64,000 nt of DNA from Begonia masoniana (GCA_022432975.1 CM039512.1:43747124-43811123), one strand, 5' to 3'; counted from the stretch's first letter, positions 33,700 to 46,060 are shown. Numbers and translations are program-made. Notes: a model not told the origin generated them from the letters alone.

Positions 33700-36200
33700 A
33701 AAGATTACTACAATTTCGACTAATACTCTTCATATAAAGCTAACTCAAGTTAAACAGAGGACAATTTACGCTCACAACAATTACACTTTAAACAATATCT
33801 TATCTCTGCACGATCTCCAACAAAAGAAACATAAAATCCTTTATAATACTATTTCACTTTCACTTGGGAATAAGTAAAGTTGCAATAAGCTACCATGTTT
33901 CTAATGCTCAATAATCAAACATATGACCACATGATACATTACACTTGTTTGATGACTCAAGCTATGATATCTTTTGAAATACCCAAAAGAACAACCAATC
34001 TTGCCTCATGACTCTCCGCAAGAACTTCCTAATCTCCACTTTGAATAGTTAGGCACCAAAAATTTGCCTTACTTTTGGATCACTAGGCCCTATATCATTA
34101 GCCTTTGGAAACAAAAATCAATCGGTATTTACCCCTTAAGTATCATAGTAATACCCATTTTCAATTAATCAAAACTCTCTTTGAACTCTCATTTGAACTT
34201 CTATATTTTCTTAACATATAACAAAAACAAATGAGTATCGTTTCCAAATTAAACTCAATTATCTGTTCACCATCATAATGCTGCAAATTATATTCCTCAA
34301 TGGGCAAAGATCTCATCCTTTAACCCAATAACAAACAGGAAATGGAATCTTAAAGTCGACGATTAAAAATATTAGTTGTGTCATTTGCCTTACAGAACAT
34401 CACCATAATCCTTCATATAATCCATCCCACTACGTAAAGGAATATTTCAAACTTTTATGATCAATGAATACCTCAAACTCTAAGCCATGTCAGTAACTTT
34501 GCTACTTTTCCAAAGGAAAATGATCATTGCCACTCCAGCCATGGTAAAATACTTTCAATTTCGCAACTTAAAATGTTTAACACATGTCTTAACACATATT
34601 CAATTCTAACACCTAGCACATTAGTATAAATACAACATGACGTTCACCATCAAACACCACAACATATATGCTAGTCAACCTATGTTCTAGCTCTTCAAAT
34701 GTTGACCAAATTTTTCATTGCAAACAAACTTAACGTCCTTTTTGATTAACTATGTTAATAGTATGTAAATAGAAAGAAAGTTAAGTGAAACTCAAAACCT
34801 TAACAATGTTCCTTGGTGGCCCCCAATTCCACACGGTTACATATTCAACTGGGTCGAGTGAGGTATCATCTCCAAAGTCGATTTGTACAAGAAACCTCAC
34901 TCACCATTCAAAGACGCATTTCAACTTTTTATCATATAGATGATGATCTTCTAAAGTTTGCAATAAAAATCTTAAACGCTTCATATGATCATCAAGAGTA
35001 TTAACATAACCAACATGTTTGATGAGAATACAGATATATCAAATTTGAGACCCTTCAACAACGCGAAAAAGAAACTTAGGAACACGTTTGAAATCAAGTA
35101 TAAGAAACTTGACCCCAATCAAAACTTGCCGACGGAACCAAAGTTATCAAACAAGGAGTTTGACCCGTAACTGAACTTGTGGTTAGAACCAAAGCTATTA
35201 AGTTGATCTTTCAAGTTTTAACTTAAAGAAGATTTACTTCTTTGCAAAGAACTAAAGAGAAAATTCTCACAAAGAGAAACTCAAAATCCTGTATATTTCA
35301 TCATAAATTGTTTTCAAAAGGTTACAACTCTAGTGTTTAAATAGTTTAAAATAAATATTAAAAATAATAGAAATATTTCTAAGAATCTTAAAAATATTAT
35401 AGAAAACAATCTAAGGTTGAGAAAACTTAACTAATACATAAAAGTAGGAAGAAAATCATGGAAATATGAAAAAAAAGGTAAGTTTTGATGCAGAATGTCA
35501 CGCTGGAATGCGTAAGGTCGCGCGCGGGCGCATGCTACAACGTGGGGAGCGCGAACTGCTTAGTGCGAGGCGCAGCATGGGACACGCACGAGCGCTACAA
35601 GGAACGAGTGAGCTTACAATGCGGGGCGCGCAGGGGGAGCGCGGACTGATGACCATAAGGCATGCATAAGGGGGTGGGTGGCCTGCTGGGTGCACGCTAG
35701 GCGTGCACTCCCTGTGCTAGAATTGTGCCAATTTCAATATTTTGGTATTTTTTTGCAACTCCATTTAATTCCATGCATCTTTTTTGCTTCTTTTTGGAAT
35801 ATTTAACTCAAAAATACTTGCTTTTTACTTTTAAACGCGTCATCTTCCTTTAATGGGTCTTTATCCGTGCTTGGATAATCTTTAATTGAAGTTTTAATTT
35901 TAGGGCTTACTTGGTTCGTATCAATGTCATTAATGGATACTATAATAAGTTAACCAAATAATAGTTGAAGACACAATTCGTCATATTTTCAAAAGTAACT
36001 AGGACATCAGTCAAACCAAATGTTAAACCTTAAACTCAAAATATCCATAACAAATTCAAAAGGTAACCATACAACATCCTACTTATGGATCTTCAACTAA
36101 TGATAATTCAATCTTAAATTATTCACGGTAAATACATCTACCTAACAATTTGATCGTCTCATTTATCCTCAACAACATATAAATAAATCTCTTAATTAAA
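33700..36200. other. AT-rich region, no recognisable gene
   Basis: Probably decayed repeats. Frames are short, and none shows a known motif. A GC-rich patch at 35500-35720 stands out. No tRNA, PBS or LTR ends were seen. Confidence 0.5.
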
Positions 36201-36239
36201 TATACCAGCAAAGGAAACCTTCAGGCTTCCTAGCAATTA

Positions 36240-37340
36240 ACTAATGTGCTTCCAAATCAGAGAAGCACAAGCTTGCAAGTGGCTCAACTACAAGGAAATC
36301 TTTGGCTGCGCAAAGGGTGAATTCCAACAAGTCTAGCTCGAGCTGTGTGACAAACTAATGGCTGATTTTTGGATAACTTCACTCTCTAGGAGTGATGCGA
36401 TGTCCTTTCAAAATCGTGCAAAGATTTGATTCGATAAGAAAATGGTGCTTACAAAAATGCTCATTGCTCGGCTTGGAACAAAAATAGTTTTGTATCACTC
36501 TTGCGCCAACTTTATGGGTGATACAACTACAATGATGGATTTGAGAGCTTCTACGACTTTGCTAAAGACTTCCACTCTATAAGGAGAAAGAATGTTGTAA
36601 TATTGAGTAAAATCACCTACACTCACAAAACGTGGGATTCACTTTCACACATACTCACTTAAGGATATGACTCATTGAGGGAGATATGGCTACTTGAAGC
36701 TTAGGAGCTCAAGCTTTCAAAGAACAATTCAATTTTCATTAGGGTTTTACAACTTTAAAGATAAGCTATTACAAAAAGGGTAAACCAACAAAGGGTGGGA
36801 TTCACTTTCACACAGACTCACTTACGGATATGACTCATTGAGGGAGATGTGGCCACTTGAAGCTTAGGAGCTCAAGATTTCAAAGAACAATTCAATTTTC
36901 ATTAGGGTGGTACAACTTCAAAGAAAAGCTATTACAAAAAAGGTAAACCAAAAGTAAATGAAAGGGTGTTCGATCAAATGAGAAAAGGACAAGTACCTCT
37001 TTGGCATCCCCATGCCATTAACTTTCTAACCATAGAGTGTGTCCTTACTAGCTATCACATGTCCTCCCTAGCACTCTAGCACATCTAAACCATAATTCAA
37101 ATTAAAACACATGACATAATCAACTCGGCCAACTAGGATGGGCCGAGTAGATGTTACTCTTATTAACTTTGGTTCTAAATGAGTAAAAACTAAAAGTAGG
37201 GTTCAATGTTAAAATAAAACAACTTAAACATGAAATGGAGTGGATAGAAGAGATTGTTTTGAAGCCCAAAAAGATGATAAGATTCGTGGCCCCAAGTGAT
37301 CTCCATGGCCGAAGTGTTGAACTCTCAGGTTCTTCCTTTT
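36240..37340. repeat. Family X dispersed repeat, copy 2
   Basis: Contains a 163-bp tandem duplication (36632-36794 and 36795-36957) with units starting GTGGGATTCACTTTCACACA. Similar to copies 1 and 3 in the ordered blocks GAGAGCTTCTAC, GGATATGACTCATTGAGG and TTTGGCATCCCCATGCCATT. No coding frame is supported. Confidence 0.55.
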
Positions 37341-37619
37341 TTACTCTCACACTATAATATGCTTTGGATATTTGGATCTCCTCTTAAGTGTAAACTTTGA
37401 CATCTCCTCATGACTCCGTGGTGGAGGCTCTCTATTGCTTCTTTGCAAGCCACTTTTCTTACAAACATAAAGATAAATAAAATTTAAATTTAATCTCCAT
37501 GGTGTTTGGCTTGATTTAGGTTTGTGTAGCACATGATTTACACTAATATTTTTCTTGTGATAAACTATCACAAATATGATCATGAGGCCGTAACACATTC
37601 GGATGTGTTTTAATCTCAC

Positions 37620-39196
37620 TTAACCAAACTTAAACCATCACGTACAGAGTAATAGAAATTGGAGCAATGTAGGTAATAAAAATAAGTAAACACTAAAATA
37701 AATCACGTGGTCGAGTGGAAACCCGGGTAGATCCCAATAAAATATTAGGACACTCAAACTCAAGTGAAAAAATGAGACAATGTCTAACTAACACATAGTC
37801 ACCACTAACAGTAAAAACACTCCCACAAGTGCTCTAATCTAAAATGTCCACTCAAACAAGCTCAAAAAATGAAGTTAACAAGAATTACTTTTAAATCACT
37901 TCAATACACAATGACTTGTACACTTACGAATTGAAGAGTCACACTACTCGAATAACCATCACTTTTGACATATACTCACTCAACAAGTCTATACGCAAGG
38001 TTACATCTAACTAGTTCATCAATAAATGGATTAGATATATAGACATCTAAAATCATATATTATTGCACACAAATAGCAACTATCAAAGAATATTTCACTC
38101 TTCTCATATATCAGTGTCGCCTGCAAAAGGTGGTTGAAATACTTCTACCACTAAACCTATGAAAATTTATATAGTGGGGAGCAGAAGAACGCATTGTCCT
38201 TAAAATTTTTAATTACATAAGCATGTCAAAAAGACCTTCTCCTTTAACTCTTAATAGTTATATTTTTTTCCAATAGTCTATTCTAAATCATTTATTCTTT
38301 TATACTTCTTCAAGCAATTTTCAAGGTTAGACTTAACCCATTGAACAACAGTCAAACATCAAAAAATAGAACTAGACTCCTTACAAGTTTTAAACAAATT
38401 GTTTTTACTCCAATGCTTTCTAAACTTACCATTTATTGCAACCAACCAGCTTAATTTCAACAACTCGCCATGATTTTATTAAAATCAAGAGGTCTTCTTA
38501 AACTAAATCATGACCTATCTACGTTACACATTACCCAAAGAACTTGGCTCGAATTTTATTAGAGTCAAACTTTCAACCTAATCAACCCATAAGATTTTAT
38601 CGTCGTTACCTAAAAATTAAATGTAGCGAAGCCAATCCCGTGCTTCGCTGATATATCAATAAGGTTTTCTTTTTTTTACCATGTCTTAAAGTCATTTCTC
38701 CTTAAATAATGGATCAAATCCATCATCACCAATAATTTAGGCTCAACAGCTTCCACCACGTCTCCTTTTATCTCATCTAAATTTATCATTTACTTCTTTG
38801 GTACAACAGTGGCATCCCAGGTCTTGATCATTACCTAACATCAATTCTAAAAAATTGAAGGCCCTAATCCATCCTCATAACACTGAGAATTTCAATCATC
38901 TAACTACCTCGTGTAACAATCTCAGGGTCTTTCTCCAAATCTCTTTAGATAAAAATTGGTAGCTCAACTCTGAAGACAACAATAAATTAAACTTCTATCA
39001 CTTATCTATCTATGCACATAATCAATGTGCTCATAAGTTTATTTCTAAACTCAAATCAGGTTTTAATGTTATGTCCTTAAGCACAATATTTTCAAATTTT
39101 TTACATACTATCACACTATCTATCTTAGTGATATCACTTTCAAGATGACTCTAATACAAAAATTATGTCATAACTTGTAAGGGACCCAAAATAGAA
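37620..39196. other. AT-rich region, nothing recognised
   Basis: No long frame, LTR end or RNA gene seen. A small perfect hairpin (AGCGAAG 38625-38631 and CTTCGCT 38643-38649) is the only local structure noted. Confidence 0.5.
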
Positions 39197-39620
39197 CTTG
39201 AAACAGCCCGGATTGAGAACAGACTGAACCCCCCAGCCCTAAACTTTAAATTCTTTATAAGTAGCAAAAGACTTAAATTAAAAGTCAAGGCCCAAAGTAA
39301 TCAGGGCTAGCACATAAGTCCAACATTAACACAACGTAGTATAACAATATAAGTCTGAAAATAGCAATGGGTGCAAAATAAAATACCAATGTACTATGAA
39401 ATACCCCAACAGAATTAAAGAACTATAATGTCTCAATAATAAATATTTCAAAAAAATAAAGAAAAATCTAAAATGTCGTTGAACTCAATTCTGCATCAGT
39501 TGATCCAAATCTCTCTCACTAAAACTTGAAAGAGAGGAGTCGTTTGGGGTGAGCCAACTAAACTCAATAAGGAAAACTTTTACGTTCAACATTTAAAGTT
39601 ATGAATTGTGGCAGCATGCT
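39197..39620. repeat. H repeat, copy 2
   Basis: Starts near ACAGCCCGGATTG and follows the same order of blocks as 26010-26450, clearly a diverged copy in the same orientation. The rest up to 40000 is not assigned. Confidence 0.6.
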
Positions 39621-39999
39621 AGAATAAAATATTTTTATAAACCTAGTTTAAAAACGAGCAGTAGAGCAAACATAAAAACAATTCCACTATAGTGTGGTAC
39701 ATATGTAAAATAATCTCTACTATACATTAAAAAAAACTAAGAGAAAATGGAATCACTCACGAATTTCAAACACACCATGCCATAGACATATACATTGATA
39801 AATACGATACTTGAGGATCGCTAGAGACATGAAAGTGAAGATCCTGATTAGATTTAGAGTTTTGTGCCCAAAGACACAGTACAGTCAAATGTTCCATTAC
39901 TATAATTAAAAAAACAAACACATTCTCCAACGGACGAATGTGCGTAAAGAAAATAAAACATAGGCCAATTAAACTTGGTGCACATGACCGAAAGGATTA

Positions 40000-40793
40000 A
40001 TAATGAAATGTGCATGCTCAAAATATGTTGTGCAACAAAATAGAGGATGGAAAAGTAGAAAGTTGCCTCAGAGTTTAACTATTTTGGCAACATGACTAAC
40101 AACTTCAAATAGGCATAAGTCGACGATCCCTTGGAGTTTGTGGCTAAAATTTGGACACTAACTACTTTCAAGGGTGGGCTAAAGGCGCTCCAAATATTTT
40201 CGCCATCGACTTTGTGGATCACGAGATAGGATGAAAGTAGTGGAGGTTATTAGAAGCTCATAATACTGCTCTAGCCAAGAACAATGAGTCTCTTTTGGAA
40301 AGGTATAACTCACTCGTGTGAAGTTGTATGGATGTGATGTTTGAGGCATGTTGAAGCTTGATGTGTGGGGAAGGCTATCACCAAAAATGGAGGTTGAAGC
40401 ACTGTGGATGAAAAGTTATGGACGTTGGAGTACCGACTGCTCAACTAAGAACGAAACAACAGCCTCAACAACAAGTGTGGAGCTTGATAGTGAACTATTC
40501 TTCAATGGTGGGTTGAGAGTTTCTACTCATTTGTTGGGGCATCTTCTTGATGAAACAAAAAAGAGAAATGAGTAGCTTTTAAGAAAATCCATCTATGCTC
40601 ACAAAAGATGGATGCAATCTTCACACAATCACTTGGATGTTACTCACCAAGGAGAGGCGGCAAGGAGATGAACTCCAAAATTGAAAAGAGAACTTCCGCA
40701 ACAAGATTTGATTCAAAATGATCTCAATAGCTACTGCTACAAGGATCTAAAGATTGTTTAAATATCATCCTTTGAGAGAAATTAGGGTTACAA
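40000..40793. repeat. Family X dispersed repeat, copy 3 (left part)
   Basis: Resembles copies 1 and 2 (GTTGAGAGTTTCTAC, TGCTCACAAAAG, AGGAGATGAACTCC, TTTGATTCAAAATGATCTCAATAG). It is cut at 40793 by Gypsy-D and continues at 53951, with TACAA on both sides. Confidence 0.6.
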
Positions 40794-41425
40794 TGTCACG
40801 ACCCTTACCCGTACTCTAATAAATTTTTTTTTTTTTATATGTACAAACTCTAAATCTGACTTTCGTGCGGAAATAAAACTTTTAAAGTCGGAATTGAGAG
40901 TGTTAATGACGTTTGAAAATTACTTTGAAATCTATTCAAAATAAGCTTAAAACCATCAATTTATCAATTAAGTAATAAAAGAAAAACAATTAAATTAAAA
41001 CATTTTTTTTTTATAAGTTCGGCCAAAAAGAGGCAGAACAGGTGGCGATCAATCGCCACAAAACTGGCGATTGATCGCCATCAGGCGATTGCTCCTGGCG
41101 AGCAATCGCCCCTCGGCGATTGTCCACATTGCCTTGCGAATCGCCACTGGGCGATCGCAGGCAAGGAGTGGCGATTGATCGCCATACCATGGCGACCAAT
41201 CGCCATGCTCTCTGGAATTTCCAGAGAGCACAGCTCCCTTATTTCTTCTTCTTTCTTCTTTTCTCCTTTCTTCCTCCTACGCCCTGCACTCCACATTCTA
41301 ACACAAAAACACACAACAACAAAACATAACACTCATCAACCTCTTCTCCTTTCTCACACCTTCTTCACACCATTCTTACTTACCACTTACAATATACACA
41401 CCCAACAATGAAATTCATTCAAACA
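40794..41425 (-). repeat. Gypsy-D 3' LTR, truncated
   Basis: Matches 51132-52229 of the other LTR but carries one copy of the 104-bp unit instead of six, and an extra block near 40920-40980 (AAATCTATTCAAAATAAGC). It joins Gypsy-C integrase sequence just after CATTCAAACA. Confidence 0.9.
41040..41230 (-). repeat. GGCGATCAATCGCC cluster and 25-bp palindrome, 3' LTR of Gypsy-D
   Basis: Repeated GGCGATCAATCGCC, GGCGATTGATCGCC and GGGCGATCGC. At 41206-41230 is a perfect inverted repeat with 12-bp arms (TGCTCTCTGGAA and TTCCAGAGAGCA) around one base, next to a GA-rich tract (on the minus strand). It parallels the Gypsy-A cluster. Confidence 0.85.
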
Positions 41426-41432
41426 TGATAAG

Positions 41433-42368
41433 TTGAAGGACACCACCTCCGAGTTCAGTCTCTCAAAGGATGGGATCCTGAGGTTTAGAAATCGGTGGTG
41501 CATTCCTAATGATGTGGAATTGCGTAAGTTGATCTTGGCTGAGGCGCACTCCTCTTCCTTTTCTGTACATCCTGGCTGCACCAAGATGTACCGAGACCTG
41601 AAGTTACAGTACTGGTGGCCTAACCTAAAAAGGGATGTTGCTAAGTATGTAGAGTCCTGTTTAGTATGCCAACAAGTCAAGGCCGAGCACCAACGTCCAG
41701 GAGGTACTCTTCAGCCGTTGCCTATTCCCGAATGGAAGTGGGAACATATAGCTATGGATTTTGTTGTAGGACTACCTAAGACGACAAAAGGACATGACTG
41801 TATTTGGGTTGTGGTGGATAGACTGACGAAATCAGCCCATTTCTTACCTGTAAGGACCACCTATACGATGGACCAATTTGCTGATCTTTATGTTCAGGAA
41901 ATTATTAGGTTGCATGGAATCCCGGTATCTATTGTTTCTGACCGTGACCCCAGGTTTACCTCTCGATTCTGGAAAAGTTTGCAAGGTACATTAGGTACAA
42001 AGTTATCTTTCAGCACAGCTTTTCACCCACAGACCGATGGCCAATCAGAAAGGACGATTCAAATACTCGAAGATATGTTGAGAGCATGTGTACTTGACTT
42101 TCAGACAACTTGGAGTAGATATTTACCGCTAGTTGAATTCTCCTACAATAACAGTTATCAGTCCACCATCGGTATGGCACCATATGAAGCTCTGTATGGT
42201 AGGAAATGTAGGTCACCTCTTTACTGGGACGAGGTTGGGGAAAAAAAACTTCTTGGACCTGATATTTTGCAGCAAATGTCAGATAAGATTGCAACTATTC
42301 AGGAGAAGAATGATGACTGCACAAAGCCGGCAGAAGTGTTATGCAGATCGAAGGAGAAGGGAACTTGA
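41433..42368 (+). pseudogene. Gypsy-C integrase
   Basis: The open frame begins next to the deletion junction. The zinc domain is complete: AEAHSSSFSVHPG, then CLVCQQVK. The DDE core has MDFVVGLPK near 41755, SIVSDRDPRF near 41930 and DGQSERT near 42035, with normal spacing. MAPYEALYGRKCRSPLYW follows near 42175. A single-base frameshift near 42300-42310 moves the C-terminus to another frame. This is the best-preserved Gypsy integrase core in the window. Confidence 0.93.
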
Positions 42369-42795
42369 GTTTGCAGTAGGAGATGAAGTATTCTTAAAGG
42401 TGTCACCATTTAAAGGAGTCTTAAGATTTGGCAAGAAGGGAAAACTTAATCCGAGATTTATTGGACCCTTCCCTGTCTTGGCAAAAGTTGGAAGTACAGC
42501 TTACAGACTGCAACTGCCTCCATCATTGGATAAAGTTCATAATGTCTTCCATGTGTCAATGTTAAGGAAGTGTATGCGTGATCCGATGCAGGTCATCCAG
42601 CCATCGGATATTGGTTTAGAGCCGACACTGGAGTATGAAGAGAAACCAATACAGATTTTGGAATATGCAGTCAAGACTCTGAGAAACAAAGAGATCCCAT
42701 TGGTGAAAGTTTTATGGACAAATCACGGCATTGAAGAAGCCACATGGGAAAGACAGCAGGAGATGTTGGACAAATATCCTAAGTTATTTGCTTGA
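42300..42795 (+). pseudogene. Gypsy-C integrase C-terminus and chromodomain
   Basis: After the shift: KCYADRRRRELEF, the GPFPVLAKVG block, FHVSMLRKCM, and a chromodomain-like tail (VKVLWTNHGIEEATW). Ends at the TGA at 42793-42795. Chromodomains of this lineage are thought to direct integration to marked chromatin. Confidence 0.92.
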
Positions 42796-42823
42796 GCAAT
42801 TTTCGAGGACGAAAATTTTGTTT

Positions 42824-42836
42824 AAGAAGGGGTGGA
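42824..42836 (+). other. Gypsy-C polypurine tract
   Basis: AAGAAGGGGTGGA directly before TGTAACACCCG, a strong plus-strand primer site. Confidence 0.9.
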
Positions 42837-42996
42837 TGTAACACCCGACATTTCGGCCAGGTGATTTTCTGACCATTTTCATTGTCACCCTCTTATTTAA
42901 CCGTTATGATTTAAATTTAATGTTAAGACAAATTTATTACAAGTTGAGTAAAACTAGGTTAGGTGGCAGTTTTGTAATTAGAATCGATGGATTTAG

Positions 42997-43004
42997 TATA
43001 AATA
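42997..43004 (+). promoter_or_regulatory. TATA box of LTR-C
   Basis: TATAAATA, about 45 bp before the CT-rich leader starting near 43050, the expected place for the LTR promoter. Similar TATTTAA at 55991 in LTR-F. Confidence 0.6.
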
Positions 43005-43429
43005 GGAAATGGAAACCTTAAATCTCATTTATTGCCACTGTAGCCGACATTCCCTCTCGGCGATTTCTTCTCTCCCAAGTTCTTGCTCTCGGCTACCAGA
43101 ACTTTCCTCTGCCGACGACCGGTTTCGAGCTTGCTTTTCTCTGCAAATCCACACCCGAGGTATGAAATGGACAATGTAGTCATTCATTAGTAAATAGAGC
43201 TCTGTTCTCAGCTCGGCACTGAGTTCGAATTTTTTTAGCAGTGGCCGAGCAGTTTGTGATTTTCTTAATCTGAGAGTAGAAATGTCATCCCGAATCAATT
43301 CTGAGCATTTTAAGTAACCAACTCGGATTTAATCAATGGAAAAACCTGTCCACCTAATTTCGGATTTCAGACTGCAGTGTGTCAAACAGAGGAATCAGAA
43401 TGACTTTAGCTAATAGATCCTAGGGTGGT

Positions 43430-44418
43430 TTATGATTAGGACTACTAGGACTTTGTTTTAACTACTGTAATGTACATGTTTTAGGTGAAGAAGTTAAAGA
43501 GAGGAAGTTCGGATTGCTAAGGAATCCAGGTAAGTGAATGTATTAAGATTTCCGGCCACTAGGGCCCTACACCGCAAGGGTATTAGGGAATCACTGAGAT
43601 GTTAGCTTATTGACTATGACTTGTTATTTCCACGATATGAAGAAGTTATGTAAGTAAATGTAAAGTTACAGGATGTTCTACTTGTCCTTATGGTATGACT
43701 TTTCTCTATGAACCTCATGTCTATGCATCATGCCCACGTTTATGATTAAGTAGAGAACATGAAAAGTAAATGTAACCATGATTAAGTGCAGAACGGGGAA
43801 AAGACTATATTATGTATGACTGCCGCGATAGGCAAATGACTATGTACCCCTGTCTTCCTCCCTCGTTCCCTGCCTTAATACATGTTATGTAAATGATAAA
43901 GATGAACATGAATGAAGAATGGTTTTATGATTAGGACTACTAGGACTTTGTTTTAACTACTGTAATGTACATGTTTTAGGTGAAGAAGTTAAAGAGAGGA
44001 AGTTCGGATTGCTAAGGAATCCAGGTAAGTGAATGTATTAAGATTTCCGGCCACTAGGGCCCTACACCGCAAGGGTATTAGGGAATCACTGAGATGTTAG
44101 CTTATTGACTATGACTTGTTATTTCCACGATATGAAGAAGTTATGTAAGTAAATGTAAAGTTACAGGATGTTCTACTTGTCCTTATGGTATGACTTTTCT
44201 CTATGAACCTCATGTCTATGCATCATGCCCACGTTTATGATTAAGTAGAGAACATGAAAAGTAAATGTAAAGTTACAGGATGTTCTACTTGTCCTTATGG
44301 TATGACTTTTCTCTATGAACCTCATGTCTATGCATCATGCCCACGTTTATGATTAAGTAGAGAACATGAAAAGTAAATGTAACCATGATTAAGTGCAGAA
44401 CGGGGAAAAGACTATATT
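43430..44418 (+). repeat. 495-bp duplication in LTR-C
   Basis: The segment starting TTTATGATTAGGACTACTAGG at about 43430 is repeated at about 43925, so the mini-exon and GTAAGT donor occur twice (43530 and 44025). A roughly 120-bp part (GTAAATGTAAAGTTACAGGA...) is repeated again at about 44260-44385. The copies look identical over long stretches. Confidence 0.88.
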
Positions 44419-44420
44419 AT

Positions 44421-45743
44421 GTTCAAAGAGGATGCTTAAGGCTGGTTGCTGGAGGATGCTCAAGGTGACAGTGCGGGACTGGAGAGGCGATTTATGACCC
44501 CTGGTTTAAACTCTTATGTTACAGTATGTTAAAGGATATGGTAGTTTAAGTAGGATGAGATTATTTTAAAACGTTGAGCTTGAAACTGTCTAGTGGATCA
44601 CTGAGTCAGGGAATGATTATGTATGACTGCCGCGATAGGCAAATGACTATGTACCCCTGTCTTCCTCCCTCGTTCCCTGCCTTAATACATGTTATGTAAA
44701 TGATAAAGATGAACATGAATGAAGAATGGTTTATGAATTATGTCCCTTTAAATTGTGTACTCATGTATATCTGTCAGCATGCATTCCTTACTAAGCATTA
44801 GGCTTATAGTTAAACCTTATGGTGTAGGTGAAGAAGGTTCAGGTGAGGATGTTATGTTCAAAGAGGATGCTTAAGGCTGGTTGCTGGAGGATGCTCAAGG
44901 TGACAGTGCGGGACTGGAGAGGCGATTTATGACCCCTGGTTTAAACTCTTATGTTACAGTATGTTAAAGGATATGGTAGTTTAAGTAGGATGAGATTATT
45001 TTAAAACGTTGAGCTTGAAACTGTCTAGTGGATCACTGAGTCAGGGAATGATTATGTATGACTGCCGCGATAGGCAAATGACTATGTACCCCTGTCTTCC
45101 TCCCTCGTTCCCTGCCTTAATACATGTTATGTAAATGATAAAGATGAACATGAATGAAGAATGGTTTATGAATTATGTCCCTTTAAATTGTGTACTCATG
45201 TATATCTGTCAGCATGCATTCCTTACTAAGCATTAGGCTTATAGTTAAACCTTATGGTGTAGGTGAAGAAGGTTCAGGTGAGGATGTTATGTTCAAAGAG
45301 GATGCTTAAGGCTGGTTGCTGGAGGATGCTCAAGGTGACAGTGCGGGACTGGAGAGGCGATTTATGACCCCTGGTTTAAACTCTTATGTTACAGTATGTT
45401 AAAGGATATGGTAGTTTAAGTAGGATGAGATTATTTTAAAACGTTGAGCTTGAAACTGTCTAGTGGATCACTGAGTCAGGGAATGATTATGTATGACTGC
45501 CGCGATAGGCAAATGACTATGTACCCCTGTCTTCCTCCCTCGTTCCCTGCCTTAATACATGTTATGTAAATGATAAAGATGAACATGAATGAAGAATGGT
45601 TTATGAATTATGTCCCTTTAAATTGTGTACTCATGTATATCTGTCAGCATGCATTCCTTACTAAGCATTAGGCTTATAGTTAAACCTTATGGTGTAGGTG
45701 AAGAAGGTTCAGGTGAGGATGTTATGTTCAAAGAGGATGCTTA
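44421..45743 (+). repeat. 435-bp tandem triplication in LTR-C
   Basis: Units start at GTTCAAAGAGGATGCTTAAGG: 44421, 44856, 45291, with a partial fourth at 45726. The copies are essentially identical by eye. Each carries the TTACTAAGCATTAGGCTTA element, the acceptor GTAG/GTGAAG and the GGTGAGGATG motif. Confidence 0.93.
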
Positions 45744-45747
45744 AGGT

Positions 45748-46060
45748 AATTGTTTGACGGTTTAGTCCTCGGCTGACGTCATCGGCAGATGCCGAATGTT
45801 AGAGTTTGATGGTTTAGTCTTCCGGCTGACGTCATCGGCAGATGCCGAAGGTTAATTGTTTGACGGTTTAGTCTTCCGGCTGACGTCATCGGCAGATGCC
45901 GAAGGTTAATTGTTTGACGGTTTAGTCTTCGGCTGACGTCATCGGCAGATGCCGAATGTTAGAGTTTGATGGTTTAGTCTTCCGGCTGACGTCATCGGCA
46001 GATGCCGAAGGAATAGTTGATGATGGTTTAGTCTTCCGGATGACGTCACCGGAAGACGAA
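45748..46060 (+). repeat. ~53-bp array carrying TGACGTCA
   Basis: Six units of about 52-55 bp built on GGTTTAGTC, TTCCGGCTGACGTCATCGG and CAGATGCCGAA. Each holds the palindrome TGACGTCA, the classic binding site of plant bZIP (TGA-type) factors. The CGGCNGATGCCG part is also a dyad. Position matches the arrays of the other LTRs. Confidence 0.88.

Larger units (their letters stand above)
41426..42836 (+). mobile_element. Gypsy-C, 3' internal part
   Basis: Integrase, chromodomain and polypurine tract of a plus-strand Gypsy element, followed directly by its 3' LTR. All upstream parts (5' LTR, gag, protease, RT) are absent, lost at the junction with LTR-D near 41425. Confidence 0.9.

Noticed and set aside
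38625..38649. Small perfect hairpin AGCGAAG/CTTCGCT
   Set aside because: Seven-bp arms occur by chance in a window of this size and nothing else supports a function.
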